Shown here one piece after another: positions 10,926 through 19,431 of a DNA stretch of 64,000 nt. The translations under genes were made by a program, and so were the position numbers. How positions within the stretch are numbered: the first letter of the stretch is position 1; every line of letters begins with the position of its first letter. Where the stretch lies: assembly GCF_002161065.1 (NCBI RefSeq), contig NZ_NFLV01000002.1, positions 124,001 through 188,000 on the forward strand. The letters run 5' to 3'. This stretch comes from Eubacterium sp. An11 (GTDB lineage: Bacteria; Bacillota; Clostridia; Lachnospirales; Lachnospiraceae). The notes beneath the pieces are model-generated. The model was not told the origin of the DNA and did not search any database. It saw nothing but the letters and a program-made list of their open reading frames with translations.

Positions 10926-11753
10926 TTATTTTGCTCCCCTTCCAATTTTGCACTGATGTTCTTCTTCTTTAAAGATACCCTGTCTTCTCATACATTCATC
11001 AAAATCAACCTTGAATCCGTCAAAGTCAGGTCCATCCACACAGGCAAATTTTGTCTCTCCGTCAACAGTGACACGGCAGCCGCCGCACATTCCCGTACCG
11101 TCGATCATGATCGGGTTCAGGGAAACCATCGTATGGAGATTCAATGGACGGGTTACATTTACCACATTCTTCATCATGATCAGCGGGCCGATGGCGATAC
11201 ACTCATCATATACTTCTCCCTTGTCGAGAAGGTCCTGAAGAACCGTTGTAACAAATCCTTTGGTGCCAAGACTTCCATCGTCTGTGGCAATGTAAACATT
11301 CTCGCAGAACTCTTTGAACTGATCAGCCAGAAGAACGTATTCAGCGCTCTTTCCGCCGATGATCACATCGACCTTAGTACCCATGGCTGCCAGCTTACGA
11401 AGCTGCGGATATAATGGCGCCGCGCCGACACCGCCGGCCACGCCGATCACTTTGTTCTCTTTCTTTTCGAGAACCGCAGGAACTCCAAGAGGTCCCACGA
11501 AATCCTGCACATAGTCTCCTTCCTGCTTCTTGCTTAAGAGATCTGTGCTGTAGCCGACTACCTGATAAATAATAGTGACCGTTTCTTTTTCACGGTCATA
11601 GTCGGCGATGGTGAGAGGGATTCTCTCTCCATCCTCATCCACACGAATAATGATGAACTGTCCCGGTTCGCATTTTCTTGCGACGAAAGGAGCGTGAATC
11701 TCCATCAGTTCCACCGCATTATTCAATGTCTGTTTTTTTACAATTTTGTACAT
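10926..11753 (-). CDS. nfnA: NfnA-type ferredoxin:NADP reductase subunit (FAD and [2Fe-2S])
   Basis: A 275-residue member of the dihydroorotate dehydrogenase electron-transfer-subunit family. It has an FAD-binding region with RVDEDGERIPLTI, an NAD-binding region with GVAGGVGAAPLYPQ, and a C-terminal cysteine cluster GTGMCGGCRVTV plus a later CVDG for a 2Fe-2S centre. In the Nfn complex this subunit takes electrons from NADH. ATG 11753 is chosen for its strong ribosome-binding site GAGGTGG. Its stop codon is 1 nt from the start of nfnB, so the two are translationally linked. Its leader carries a perfect 13-bp inverted repeat (11782-11813) at the predicted transcript start. Confidence 0.85.
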   Translation of the reverse strand: MYKIVKKQTLNNAVELMEIHAPFVARKCEPGQFIIIRVDEDGERIPLTIADYDREKETVTIIYQVVGYSTDLLSKKQEGDYVQDFVGPLGVPAVLEKKENKVIGVAGGVGAAPLYPQLRKLAAMGTKVDVIIGGKSAEYVLLADQFKEFCENVYIATDDGSLGTKGFVTTVLQDLLDKGEVYDECIAIGPLIMMKNVVNVTRPLNLHTMVSLNPIMIDGTGMCGGCRVTVDGETKFACVDGPDFDGFKVDFDECMRRQGIFKEEEHQCKIGRGAK

Positions 11754-11781
11754 GCGTCTTTCCACCTCACTTAAAATATCA

Positions 11782-11813
11782 CACACAATGATGAGAAAAA
11801 TCATCATTGTGTG
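11782..11813 (-). repeat. perfect 13-bp inverted repeat at the start of the nfnAB transcript
   Basis: The arm CACACAATGATGA (11782-11794) is exactly mirrored by TCATCATTGTGTG (11801-11813) around a 6-nt spacer. It begins about 7 nt beyond the predicted -10 box and ends about 28 nt before the nfnA start codon. It has no T-run, so it is either an operator near +1 or a 5' stabilising hairpin in the mRNA. Confidence 0.85.
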
Positions 11814-11820
11814 CGTAAAT

Positions 11821-11849
11821 ATTATCCCATGAATACGAAAAAATTACAA
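11821..11849 (-). promoter_or_regulatory. predicted sigma-A promoter of nfnAB
   Basis: On the minus strand TTGTAA (11844-11849) is followed after 17 nt by GATAAT (11821-11826). The inverted repeat starts immediately downstream. Confidence 0.5.
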
Positions 11850-12007
11850 GTAAATTCAACAAAAAACGTGAGAAAATCAACAAAAGACTGGAGAAATTCT
11901 CTGATTTTTTTATCAAATCGACTGAAAAAGTTCTATATTTATTTTAAGATGTCTTCAAACTGCCTCATCTGCCTCTCCGCCGGCAAACGCCTGCGCCGGC
12001 AGAACTG

Positions 12008-13669
12008 TTATTTTTTTGGCTTGTAAGAACTCTTCAGTGACACGATCCGGTTGAATACCAGGTGGTCTTCCCGGCTGTCCTTGGCGTCACAGCAGAAATA
12101 ACCATTTCTCACGAACTGATAACTGTCGTAAGCCTTGCTGTCTTTCAGAGCGGCTTCCAGCTTGCAGTGAGAAAGCACCGTCAGTGAATTCGGATTCAGG
12201 TTGAGGCTTCCGTCCTCATTGTAAACACCTTTTTCTTCATCTACAATGTTCTCATACAGACGCACTTCCGCATCCACACATTCGGAGGCACATACCCAGT
12301 GGATGGTTCCCTTCACCTTCCGTCCGGTAAAACCGCTGCCGCTCTTGGTTTCCGGATCATAGGTACAGTAAATCTCCGTTACATTTCCGTTCTCATCGGT
12401 CTTGTAATCAGTACAGGTAACAAAATAAGCATTCATGAGCCGCACTTCATTGCCCGGATAGAGGCGGAAATACTTCTTCGGCGGATCGATCATAAAGTCA
12501 TCTCTCTCGATATAGATCTCCCGTCCGAACGCCACCTGACGAATACCCAGCGCTTCGTTCTCTTTGTTGTTTTCCACATCCAGATATTCGATCTGTCCTT
12601 CCGGATAATTGGTGATGATCACCTTCACTGGATCAAGCACCGCCATCATTCTGGACTTCTTAAGCTTTAAGTCATCACGGATGCAGAACTCCAGCATAGC
12701 ATAATCCACGGAACTCTGCGCCTTGGAGATGCCGGCCAGCTCAATGAAGTTCCGGATGGACTCCGGCGTGAATCCTCTTCTTCTGAGCGCCGCGATGGAT
12801 ACCAGACGCGGATCATCCCAGCCATCCACAATACCTTCTTCCACCAGCTTCTTAATATAACGCTTGCCGGTGATCACGTTGGTCAGATACATTTTCGCAA
12901 ACTCAATCTGTCTTGGCGGCTGTTCAAAGCCCACTTCCCGTACCACCCAGTCATAGAGCGGACGATGATCCTCAAACTCCAGCGTACAGATAGAATGGGT
13001 CACGCCCTCAATGGCGTCCTCGATCGGGTGGGCGAAATCATACATCGGATAAATGCACCATTTATCACCGGTGTTGTGATGATGCATGTGTGCCACACGA
13101 TAAATGACCGGATCACGCATGTTCATGTTGCCGCTGGCCATGTCGATCTTGGCGCGGAGTACTTTTTCCCCGTCTTTAAACTCACCGTTTCTCATTCTCT
13201 CAAACAGATCAAGGTTCTCCTCCACGGAGCGGTTCCGGTACGGACTCTCCTTGCCCGGTTCCTTCAGGGTTCCTCTATATTCACGGATTTCCTCCGCTGA
13301 TAAATCACATACATAAGCTTTTCCCTTTTTGATCAGGGTCACTGCAGCCTCGTACATCTGTTCAAAATAATCTGAAGCAAAGTACAGACGATCTTCAAAA
13401 TCAGCGCCGAGCCACAGCACGTCTTCCTTGATTGATTCCACAAATTCCACTTTTTCTTTCGTTGGATTCGTATCATCAAATCTTAAATTAAACTTTCCGT
13501 GATATTCCTGCGCCAGCCCGTAATTTAACAGAATCGCCTTTGCATGTCCAATATGAAGATATCCGTTTGGTTCCGGAGGGAAACGTGTCATCACATGATC
13601 GTACACTCCCTCTTCCAGATCCTTATCAATTGCCAGTTCAATAAAATTCTTCGATACATTTCCTTCCAT
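12008..13669 (-). CDS. glnS: glutaminyl-tRNA synthetase
   Basis: Charges tRNA-Gln directly with glutamine. The 553-residue protein has the class I HIGH signature as [14 protein letters not shown], the subfamily block VDGWDDPRL, and the C-terminal anticodon-binding beta-barrels. The second class I signature, usually MSKR or similar, reads ITGKR here. ATG 13669 has AGGAGG 6 nt upstream; the in-frame ATG two codons earlier abuts the Shine-Dalgarno. Many Firmicutes lack GlnRS and use the amidotransferase route; its presence here is a lineage trait of some Clostridia, thought to come from horizontal transfer. It appears monocistronic. Confidence 0.95.
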   Translation of the reverse strand: MEGNVSKNFIELAIDKDLEEGVYDHVMTRFPPEPNGYLHIGHAKAILLNYGLAQEYHGKFNLRFDDTNPTKEKVEFVESIKEDVLWLGADFEDRLYFASDYFEQMYEAAVTLIKKGKAYVCDLSAEEIREYRGTLKEPGKESPYRNRSVEENLDLFERMRNGEFKDGEKVLRAKIDMASGNMNMRDPVIYRVAHMHHHNTGDKWCIYPMYDFAHPIEDAIEGVTHSICTLEFEDHRPLYDWVVREVGFEQPPRQIEFAKMYLTNVITGKRYIKKLVEEGIVDGWDDPRLVSIAALRRRGFTPESIRNFIELAGISKAQSSVDYAMLEFCIRDDLKLKKSRMMAVLDPVKVIITNYPEGQIEYLDVENNKENEALGIRQVAFGREIYIERDDFMIDPPKKYFRLYPGNEVRLMNAYFVTCTDYKTDENGNVTEIYCTYDPETKSGSGFTGRKVKGTIHWVCASECVDAEVRLYENIVDEEKGVYNEDGSLNLNPNSLTVLSHCKLEAALKDSKAYDSYQFVRNGYFCCDAKDSREDHLVFNRIVSLKSSYKPKK

Positions 13670-13869
13670 TGTCATCCTCCTGGTAAAAAATGTGCAGGCC
13701 AGCGCCGCCTGACCCACAGGTAAATGCGGCAGATGCCAGCTAACTGCGTTCTATCATATCATAATTACAAAATCGGCACAAGAAAAAATCGGCAGTGACA
13801 AAGTAAAGTACAAAAAAATGATGGCACGCGAAAGAATCCGCCGCCATCATTTTTTCTTTTTGCCCGCAC

Positions 13870-14532
13870 TTACTGCATTTCATATTTATCTTCTGTCAGA
13901 TAAAAATACGTGTTATCGCCAATCTGGCCATACGTTTCGTACCCGCTCAGATAGTCATAACTGGAAGAACGGAAATACAAAATATAAGAAGGAATATTTC
14001 TCTTTCCTTTATATAAAGCATCGTCCACCGCGGCAATGCATTCTTCCGAAGGCTTCCGGTCCACATACGGGTAAGTTCCCGTTTCCTTATCATAATACGC
14101 GGTAAACTGAGAATCCTCTGTCACCACATCCATCAGATCATCAGAATATTTATCGGACTGCGTCCGGTTCATCATGCAGCTGATCACCGCCAGAGAGCCC
14201 TCATAACCGGTATCACACTCCATGGACACTACTTTATAAAGAATATCTTTCTCTTCCTCCGTCAGTGTCTCCCCGTACATATTCAGATTCTCCATGGTCT
14301 GACATTCGCTGGTTCTCCCTGCGCTTCCTTTGTTCTTTGTACTTTTTTCCACAACCCCTTTTACCGTCTCCTCTCCCATCAGTGAAGCGGCGATATCTCC
14401 CTTCGATCCGTCCTCCACAGAAAATGGGAAAAACGTCCCTGCCCGTACCGACTGGAAACATACCAGACAGCCGATGGCAGCCATGATTGCATATGTCCTC
14501 ATTTGATATCTGTGTCTTTTCTTCAAATTCAT
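13870..14532 (-). CDS. SleB/CwlJ-type cell wall hydrolase (Hydrolase_2), membrane-anchored
   Basis: A 220-residue protein with one N-terminal membrane segment (about residues 14-32) and a C-terminal SleB/CwlJ catalytic domain starting LTEEEKDILYKVVSMECDTGYEGSLA. This family contains spore cortex-lytic enzymes and related transglycosylase-like hydrolases; the glutamate in the SMEC motif is the expected catalytic residue. No peptidoglycan-binding repeats are present, which is shorter than SleB proper. The ATG has GGGAGAGG upstream. The gene stands alone. A role in germination or in vegetative wall remodelling are both possible. Confidence 0.8.
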   Translation of the reverse strand: MNLKKRHRYQMRTYAIMAAIGCLVCFQSVRAGTFFPFSVEDGSKGDIAASLMGEETVKGVVEKSTKNKGSAGRTSECQTMENLNMYGETLTEEEKDILYKVVSMECDTGYEGSLAVISCMMNRTQSDKYSDDLMDVVTEDSQFTAYYDKETGTYPYVDRKPSEECIAAVDDALYKGKRNIPSYILYFRSSSYDYLSGYETYGQIGDNTYFYLTEDKYEMQ

Positions 14533-14726
14533 GCACCTCTCCCTTTTCTATGATCAAACTGGTTTGGGGTTAATAAAGTATATGCATTTTTGTAATAGTT
14601 TATTAACAACTATCTGCATTTTTTTGTAAAAAAAGGTTCACACAAAGTTTACTGGTGGATAATCAAAAGTATTTCCCATCCATCCAGATTTATACACAGA
14701 TTCAAATTTTTATTGTATTTTATAGC

Positions 14727-14767
14727 AAAAAAGCAGCAGCACCGCCGTTTCCATGCGATGCTGCCGC
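14727..14767 (-). terminator. intrinsic terminator after the C39-like gene
   Basis: On the minus strand GCGGCAGCA pairs with TGCTGCTGC (one G-U pair), followed directly by TTTTTT. It sits just past the stop codon of the gene ending at 14773. Confidence 0.8.
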
Positions 14768-14772
14768 CTTAA

Positions 14773-15597
14773 CTATCTTTTATTTACAAGAATGTATCCT
14801 CCGCTGGTATCCTGCGAATCATAATATACACTGTCAGAAGACCGCTTGCAGGAGAACATGTATTTCACCAGCTGTTCCACCTTGGCAAACTTGATTCTCT
14901 GTTTGCTTCCCGACCAGCTTCTGTAAGCGGAATCCGCCACAATGGCCTTGCCGGTATTGGTCATACCCAAAAGCACCATGGTATGCTTGGATGAAGACCA
15001 GCGGTAACTGTTTCTGGATGACATCTTTCCGTTTTTCTGTTTGCGGTTATTGACCTCAATGATCACCGCATTTCCGGATAACAGATGACTTTTGATCTCC
15101 TGGACCGCCTGCCTATCCTTAAAATAACGCACATACTGATTCGGCACACCGCAGTAATTCAGAATCCTGGTAATTCCGTTCAGAGAAACCGGCATCTGTG
15201 ACACCATGGACTTACTGTAATTTGCCGACCAGACTTTTGTACCAAATACTTCTCGTTCTAACTTTCTGCTGGTTTTCTCCGGTGTATAATTCTTATACTT
15301 TGTAGTATAACCGGAAAGAACCGTGGTCAGTGCGCTGGCCGCACAGCCGTGGCGTTTAATATAAGTGCTGCGCGCGCCCTGGGCGAACACCCGGAACGTC
15401 CTCACGCCGGAACCGCCGTTTGACTGCACCGAAGCTCCTCCGCTGGTATCACTGTTTACTCTGACCATATATTTTTTCACATTGGTCTGTTTGGATATGG
15501 TTGACTTCTTTGTTGTGATATTTGATGCCGCAAATGCCGGCACCGGCGCCGCCGCCATCAAAAAAGCCATTGCCACCGCTATTAGTTTCTTTTTCAT
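14773..15597 (-). CDS. secreted C39-like (papain-fold) cysteine peptidase
   Basis: A 274-residue exported protein. ATG 15597 is chosen because a clean signal peptide follows (MKKKLIAVAMAFLMAAAPVP, cleavage near AFA-A) and GGAGG lies 10 nt upstream. The mature part has the layout of peptidase_C39_2: the cysteine in RHGCAASALTTVL, the histidine in SSKHTMVLLGM and a likely aspartate in VADSAYRSW. This suggests a secreted cysteine protease or amidase with an unknown substrate. No lanthipeptide or bacteriocin genes are next to it, so a role in bacteriocin leader cleavage is not supported. It has its own terminator. Confidence 0.75.
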   Translation of the reverse strand: MKKKLIAVAMAFLMAAAPVPAFAASNITTKKSTISKQTNVKKYMVRVNSDTSGGASVQSNGGSGVRTFRVFAQGARSTYIKRHGCAASALTTVLSGYTTKYKNYTPEKTSRKLEREVFGTKVWSANYSKSMVSQMPVSLNGITRILNYCGVPNQYVRYFKDRQAVQEIKSHLLSGNAVIIEVNNRKQKNGKMSSRNSYRWSSSKHTMVLLGMTNTGKAIVADSAYRSWSGSKQRIKFAKVEQLVKYMFSCKRSSDSVYYDSQDTSGGYILVNKR

Positions 15598-15955
15598 TTC
15601 GTCTTGCCCTCCATCGTCTGTCTTCGTTCTCTTCCTCTCCATGTTTTGTACGGAAACAGTCTCCATCCTCATGGCTGTCCCGATACGCCGGCATTTCCTT
15701 TTTTATCCATCCGGCAACGTACAAAACCTTAGTACAGAGTATCTCACAAATATGACATAAATATTACAAAAAGGCTTTTTTGTGTAATAAATGTAATTTT
15801 TATGCAATAATATCCAGTCACGAAATAAAATCCGCAACGAAGGATCGGTCAAAGATACCGTGAATAAAATGAAAGAAATATAATGAAAATAATTTTGCCA
15901 AAAATAACTGTGCTAAAATGATCACTGCTGCCGGAGTAATACCGGCACAAAAAAG
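15598..15955. other. 358-bp intergenic region between the C39-like gene and the tRNA-Thr terminator
   Basis: No convincing gene is seen. It is AT-rich and contains one inverted repeat (about 15762-15789) in which TTACA plus an A-run faces a T-run plus GTGTAA around GGC. A small GC hairpin (GCCGG/CCGGC) lies near 15930-15946. It should hold the promoter of the C39-like gene. Confidence 0.5.
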
Positions 15956-15991
15956 AAAAACCGAAATACTGATTAGTATTTCGGTTTTTTT
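15956..15991 (-). terminator. intrinsic terminator after tRNA-Thr
   Basis: AACCGAAATACT is mirrored by AGTATTTCGGTT around GATT, with an A-run before and a T-run after, so it can work on both strands. On the minus strand it lies 6 nt past the tRNA 3' end. Confidence 0.85.
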
Positions 15992-15996
15992 AGAAG

Positions 15997-16069
15997 AGCT
16001 GCCTAGCGGATTTGAACCGCCGACCTCCGCCTTACCAAGGCGACGCTCTACCAACTGAGCCAAGGCAGC
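15997..16069 (-). tRNA. tRNA-Thr (anticodon GGT)
   Basis: 73 nt that fold into a full cloverleaf: acceptor GCTGCCT/AGGCAGC, D-arm GCTC/GAGC, anticodon stem TCGCC/GGCGG with loop TTGGTAA (anticodon GGT), T-arm GGCGG-TTCAAAT-CCGCT. The discriminator base is T on the tRNA strand. CCA is not encoded. A strong promoter lies upstream and a terminator downstream. Confidence 0.95.
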
Positions 16070-16094
16070 ACTGAGAATCATCTCAACAAAAAGC

Positions 16095-16123
16095 ATTCTA
16101 TCATGGCTTTCCCTTCTTGTCAA
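16095..16123 (-). promoter_or_regulatory. sigma-A promoter of tRNA-Thr
   Basis: On the minus strand TTGACA (16118-16123), a 17-nt spacer and TAGAAT (16095-16100), about 25 nt before the tRNA 5' end. Confidence 0.75.
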
Positions 16124-16223
16124 CACATTTTTTTGAAAAATTCAAAAAATTAGTACAATTTATTTTTTAAAGTGTTTTCCCCAATTATCCGGGCAGTATC
16201 CTGTACATCGATCCCTGGATATC

Positions 16224-16727
16224 TTACAGCCTTTCCCTGAGATTCTCCATCACTAAAGCCAGGGTTCCTTCTATATCCCTGCCGTCTTCCACAACGATCA
16301 GATCCGCGTATTTCTCATAGAGAACACTTCTCTCCTCGTAAATATCCCGGAGAGTCTGTCCGTCTTTCAGTACCACTCCCCTTCCCTTCAGATCGCCAAG
16401 TCTTTTCTCCAGGGCGTCATAAGAACATTTCAGATACACAACGATCCCTGTCCTTTTAAAATGTTCCATGGCCTCTTTTCCGTAAACGGCGCTGCCGCCG
16501 GTGGCAATCACCGCCCGCTCCGCTTCAATGGACGCATTTACCTGATTCTCCACAGCGAGAAATCCGTCTACGCCCTTTTCAGCGATGATATCTTTTAAAA
16601 GCTTTTTCTCCTGCTGCTGGATCAGAAGATCCGAATCGAGAAACTGGTATCCCAGCTCCTTTGCCAGAATGACACCGATGGTACTCTTGCCGACTCCCGG
16701 CATTCCCGTTAAAATGATATTCTTCAT
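16224..16727 (-). CDS. aroK: shikimate kinase
   Basis: Phosphorylates shikimate in the pathway to chorismate and aromatic amino acids. The 167-residue protein has the P-loop GMPGVGKSTIG at residues 8-18, the substrate-binding DSDLLI, the Walker-B-like VIATGGSAVY, and an Arg-rich lid around RLGDLKGRGVVL. AAAAGGAGG lies at normal distance from the ATG. No other aro genes are in the window. The length is normal for the family. Confidence 0.9.
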   Translation of the reverse strand: MKNIILTGMPGVGKSTIGVILAKELGYQFLDSDLLIQQQEKKLLKDIIAEKGVDGFLAVENQVNASIEAERAVIATGGSAVYGKEAMEHFKRTGIVVYLKCSYDALEKRLGDLKGRGVVLKDGQTLRDIYEERSVLYEKYADLIVVEDGRDIEGTLALVMENLRERL

Positions 16728-16908
16728 GTTACCTCCTTTTTGTCAATTTTTTATCCTGCGCCGCCATTATACCATGTCATTTCATGCAGAACAAGAAAAA
16801 GCATCGGCGGGCCCCGCATATTTTTTCCCCTAAAAGAACATAGAAAGCAGTTGTTTTCAATCAAAAAATACGCTATGATATAAAAATAGTGAGAAAGGAA
16901 AGAATGCC

Positions 16909-17661
16909 ATGTTTGAAATGTTCTTAACAATAATGGCTGCGCTGATCGCCGCCATTTACGGGGTATCGCAATCCGTTTTTATGAACGGCCCCCACAGAAA
17001 TTATTACCGGATTGGTCTGCTGGTCCTTATCCTGATTATTTATGGTCTTTATAAGATTCATCATACCGCCAGACAGAGGCATCTTAAGCGACTGCATGTG
17101 GAGCCGGAAGCATATGTCTATTACGCGAAATATACTTCTTTGCTTTACCGTGCCGGTTACTTTATCAGCTATTTTATCCAGAATATCCTTTTCGACTACA
17201 TATATATGTGGCGTAATTTCAACTTCTGTAAAGGTCTGGATGTCTATGACGGCGGCGTCGGAGAATATTACATCAAGTTCCGGCATACCTGGTACCGCTA
17301 TTTAAAGCTGACCAGATATCGCCACAAAGTATCGTTAAAGAAGCTGCAGGGCTATGCCGCCGACATGAAAAATCAGATGATCGTGGATGCATTACAGACA
17401 GAAGAAGAAAAAGAAAGGTATCTGCATTACGCAGAGGAAGCCAAAAATTACTTTGATGAACACGGAACTCTCACCAAAAGTGTTCTGAAAAGCTTCGCCA
17501 ACTACGGTCAGATCGATTGGTATTACCGGAAAAATATCCTGAAGAATTATAAAGCTATCGCCTGCGTCAGAAAATATCAGCCGCTGGTTATCGAGATGGT
17601 CCGTCAAAAAGAAGACTGGAATCAAAAGGATCTTAATGAATTTCGAAAGAAAGAATTTTAA
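16909..17661 (+). CDS. conserved hypothetical protein with N-terminal membrane segments
   Basis: A 250-residue protein I do not recognise. Two hydrophobic segments lie at about residues 3-20 and 30-46 (GLLVLILIIYGLYKI). A long, tyrosine-rich and basic remainder without a known catalytic motif follows, predicted to be cytoplasmic. AGGAAAG lies upstream of the ATG. It is the first of two plus-strand genes in a mostly minus-strand region, followed after about 130 nt by a large polytopic membrane protein. Any shared function is a guess from position. Confidence 0.7.
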   Translation: MFEMFLTIMAALIAAIYGVSQSVFMNGPHRNYYRIGLLVLILIIYGLYKIHHTARQRHLKRLHVEPEAYVYYAKYTSLLYRAGYFISYFIQNILFDYIYMWRNFNFCKGLDVYDGGVGEYYIKFRHTWYRYLKLTRYRHKVSLKKLQGYAADMKNQMIVDALQTEEEKERYLHYAEEAKNYFDEHGTLTKSVLKSFANYGQIDWYYRKNILKNYKAIACVRKYQPLVIEMVRQKEDWNQKDLNEFRKKEF

Positions 17662-17793
17662 TTTAGTATTGATCCGATCATATAAATATCATATATCTGT
17701 AGTACAATATCTGCATCCAGCACATTCCGGGTTGGGTGCAAAATTTTTGTATATGTGTTTTTTTCTGCATATACTGTCAAAGGAGGCAAAATA

Positions 17794-19431
17794 ATGAAAA
17801 AACATAGTTTCTCATACGATTATCTTTTCTTTTTATTATTTATCTTCACCCAGTTGATCGGCGTTGTGATGACCATAAATACGCAGATCAGCAGCACATT
17901 TCACCTGACACCCTTTCGTATTGCGGCCGCCCTTCTCCTTTCGTTGATCCTGGCGTACCTTCTGTCCATTTTATCAGGGAAAGCGCTGGCGTTCATCCAC
18001 ACAAACAATCCTCTATCGGACAAAAAACCCGCAGAACGAGTGCGGGTTTTCTCCGGCAAAAGAAACGCCAGAAAGCTCTGGCTTTGTGTCTGGGCCGGAA
18101 TTTTTATTTTATGGATGATTTATTTTCTGGCTTATTATCCCGGCATCCTGGCCTACGATGTCAAAACTCAGTGGAGACAGTATTTCGGCATCGTCGGCTA
18201 TAATACCAAGCACCCTCTTCTCCACACCATGCTGATGGGAGGAATCATTGATCTGGGAGAAAAATTGTTCGGAAGCTACAACAAGGGCGTAGCCTGTTAC
18301 TGCCTGTTACAGCTTCTGATCGTTTCGGGTGCAGTCACTTTGATTCTGTTCTACATTCACAAAATGACTGTCTCCGGAAAACTGCTGACAGCCGCAGCCA
18401 TTTACCTGATCCTTTTTCCGGTATGGCCGTTTTTAGGCATCAGCACGACAAAAGACACTTATTTCGCCATCTTTTTTCTGCTCAGCTTCATGGCGCTCCT
18501 TCACTGCTGTCGGGCAGGTATCACCATAAAAAACCTTCTTCTTGCCGCAGTGAGCCTGACCGCCGCTCTGCTGTTTCGTAATAACGCCGTTTACGGAGTG
18601 ATGCTGGCCATCTTTCTGCTGCTTATCTTCATGATAAAGAAAAGCTGTCCCAGAAAGATTTTTCTCAGCTTCGCCGGCGTCTTTCTCATCTCTGTCATCC
18701 TGGCTGAGGGGACGCTCGGCCAGCTGGAAAAAGCTGCCGGGGCCCGCCCGGGAAGCATCGCAGAGACTTTGAGCATTCCCTGTCAGCAGATTGCCCGGGT
18801 ATATAACGAAAGGGAAAATGAACTCTCCACCGACGAGAAAAACCAGATTCTTGCCTATATCCCGGAAAAAAGAATCCGGAAATATAAATGGCAGCTGTCT
18901 GATCCCATCAAAAAGTACTGGGACGTGGACCTTGTGCAAAGCGACTGGAATCGTTTTCTCCGCCTGTGGGCGGATCTTGGCCTGCAATATCCAAAAGAAT
19001 ATCTGGAAGCCACTCTCTGCAACACAATGCCTCTGTGGTATGTGTGGGACGAATCCATAGTATCCGTCCACGGAGTCTATATGGAAAGCGAAGTCAAGGA
19101 CGTCACAGACGGAAAGGTGACAAGGCACAGTCTCCTTCCACGTCTGGAAAAAGTACTCTCCGACGCTTACAGCAAAGGATATGTTCTGAAAATACCGGTT
19201 ATCTCGCTCCTTTTCGCACCGGCGTTCTATCTGTGGATCATCATCGCCTGCGGATTTCTGATATTGAAATACCGACGGTATAAATACCTGGTTCTGCCAG
19301 TCTTTCTGCTGTCCTACGCCGCCACTCTGATGGCCGGCCCATGCATCCTTCCGAGATACTGCATGAACTTCATGTTATGTGTACCTCTGCTGATCGTCTG
19401 CACGGGAATTTCGATCAGATCTTCTCATTGA
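17794..19431 (+). CDS. polytopic membrane protein (resembles DUF6020 / glycosyltransferase-like membrane family)
   Basis: A 545-residue protein with about 11-12 membrane segments. ATG 17794 is chosen because AAAGGAGG sits just upstream. A large outside loop (about residues 115-150 and 350-440) contains YYPGILAYDVKTQWRQYFG and the conserved-looking TKHPLLHTMLMGG. Such aspartate-bearing first loops and C-terminal soluble parts occur in membrane glycosyltransferases that use polyprenyl-linked sugars; that reading is inference. It is convergent with a family 2 glycosyltransferase, and their 3' ends overlap by 7 nt (19425-19431), which fits a lipid-sugar pathway. Confidence 0.7.
   Translation: MKKHSFSYDYLFFLLFIFTQLIGVVMTINTQISSTFHLTPFRIAAALLLSLILAYLLSILSGKALAFIHTNNPLSDKKPAERVRVFSGKRNARKLWLCVWAGIFILWMIYFLAYYPGILAYDVKTQWRQYFGIVGYNTKHPLLHTMLMGGIIDLGEKLFGSYNKGVACYCLLQLLIVSGAVTLILFYIHKMTVSGKLLTAAAIYLILFPVWPFLGISTTKDTYFAIFFLLSFMALLHCCRAGITIKNLLLAAVSLTAALLFRNNAVYGVMLAIFLLLIFMIKKSCPRKIFLSFAGVFLISVILAEGTLGQLEKAAGARPGSIAETLSIPCQQIARVYNERENELSTDEKNQILAYIPEKRIRKYKWQLSDPIKKYWDVDLVQSDWNRFLRLWADLGLQYPKEYLEATLCNTMPLWYVWDESIVSVHGVYMESEVKDVTDGKVTRHSLLPRLEKVLSDAYSKGYVLKIPVISLLFAPAFYLWIIIACGFLILKYRRYKYLVLPVFLLSYAATLMAGPCILPRYCMNFMLCVPLLIVCTGISIRSSH

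Noticed and set aside
11811-12026. A 71-codon plus-strand open frame between nfnA and glnS
   Set aside because: It overlaps the nfnAB promoter and the glnS end, is Lys/Asn-rich as expected of AT-rich intergenic DNA, and has no ribosome-binding site.
14773-15597. Bacteriocin-processing role for the C39-like protein
   Set aside because: No transporter domain, precursor peptide or immunity gene is adjacent, and the protein has a signal peptide of its own.
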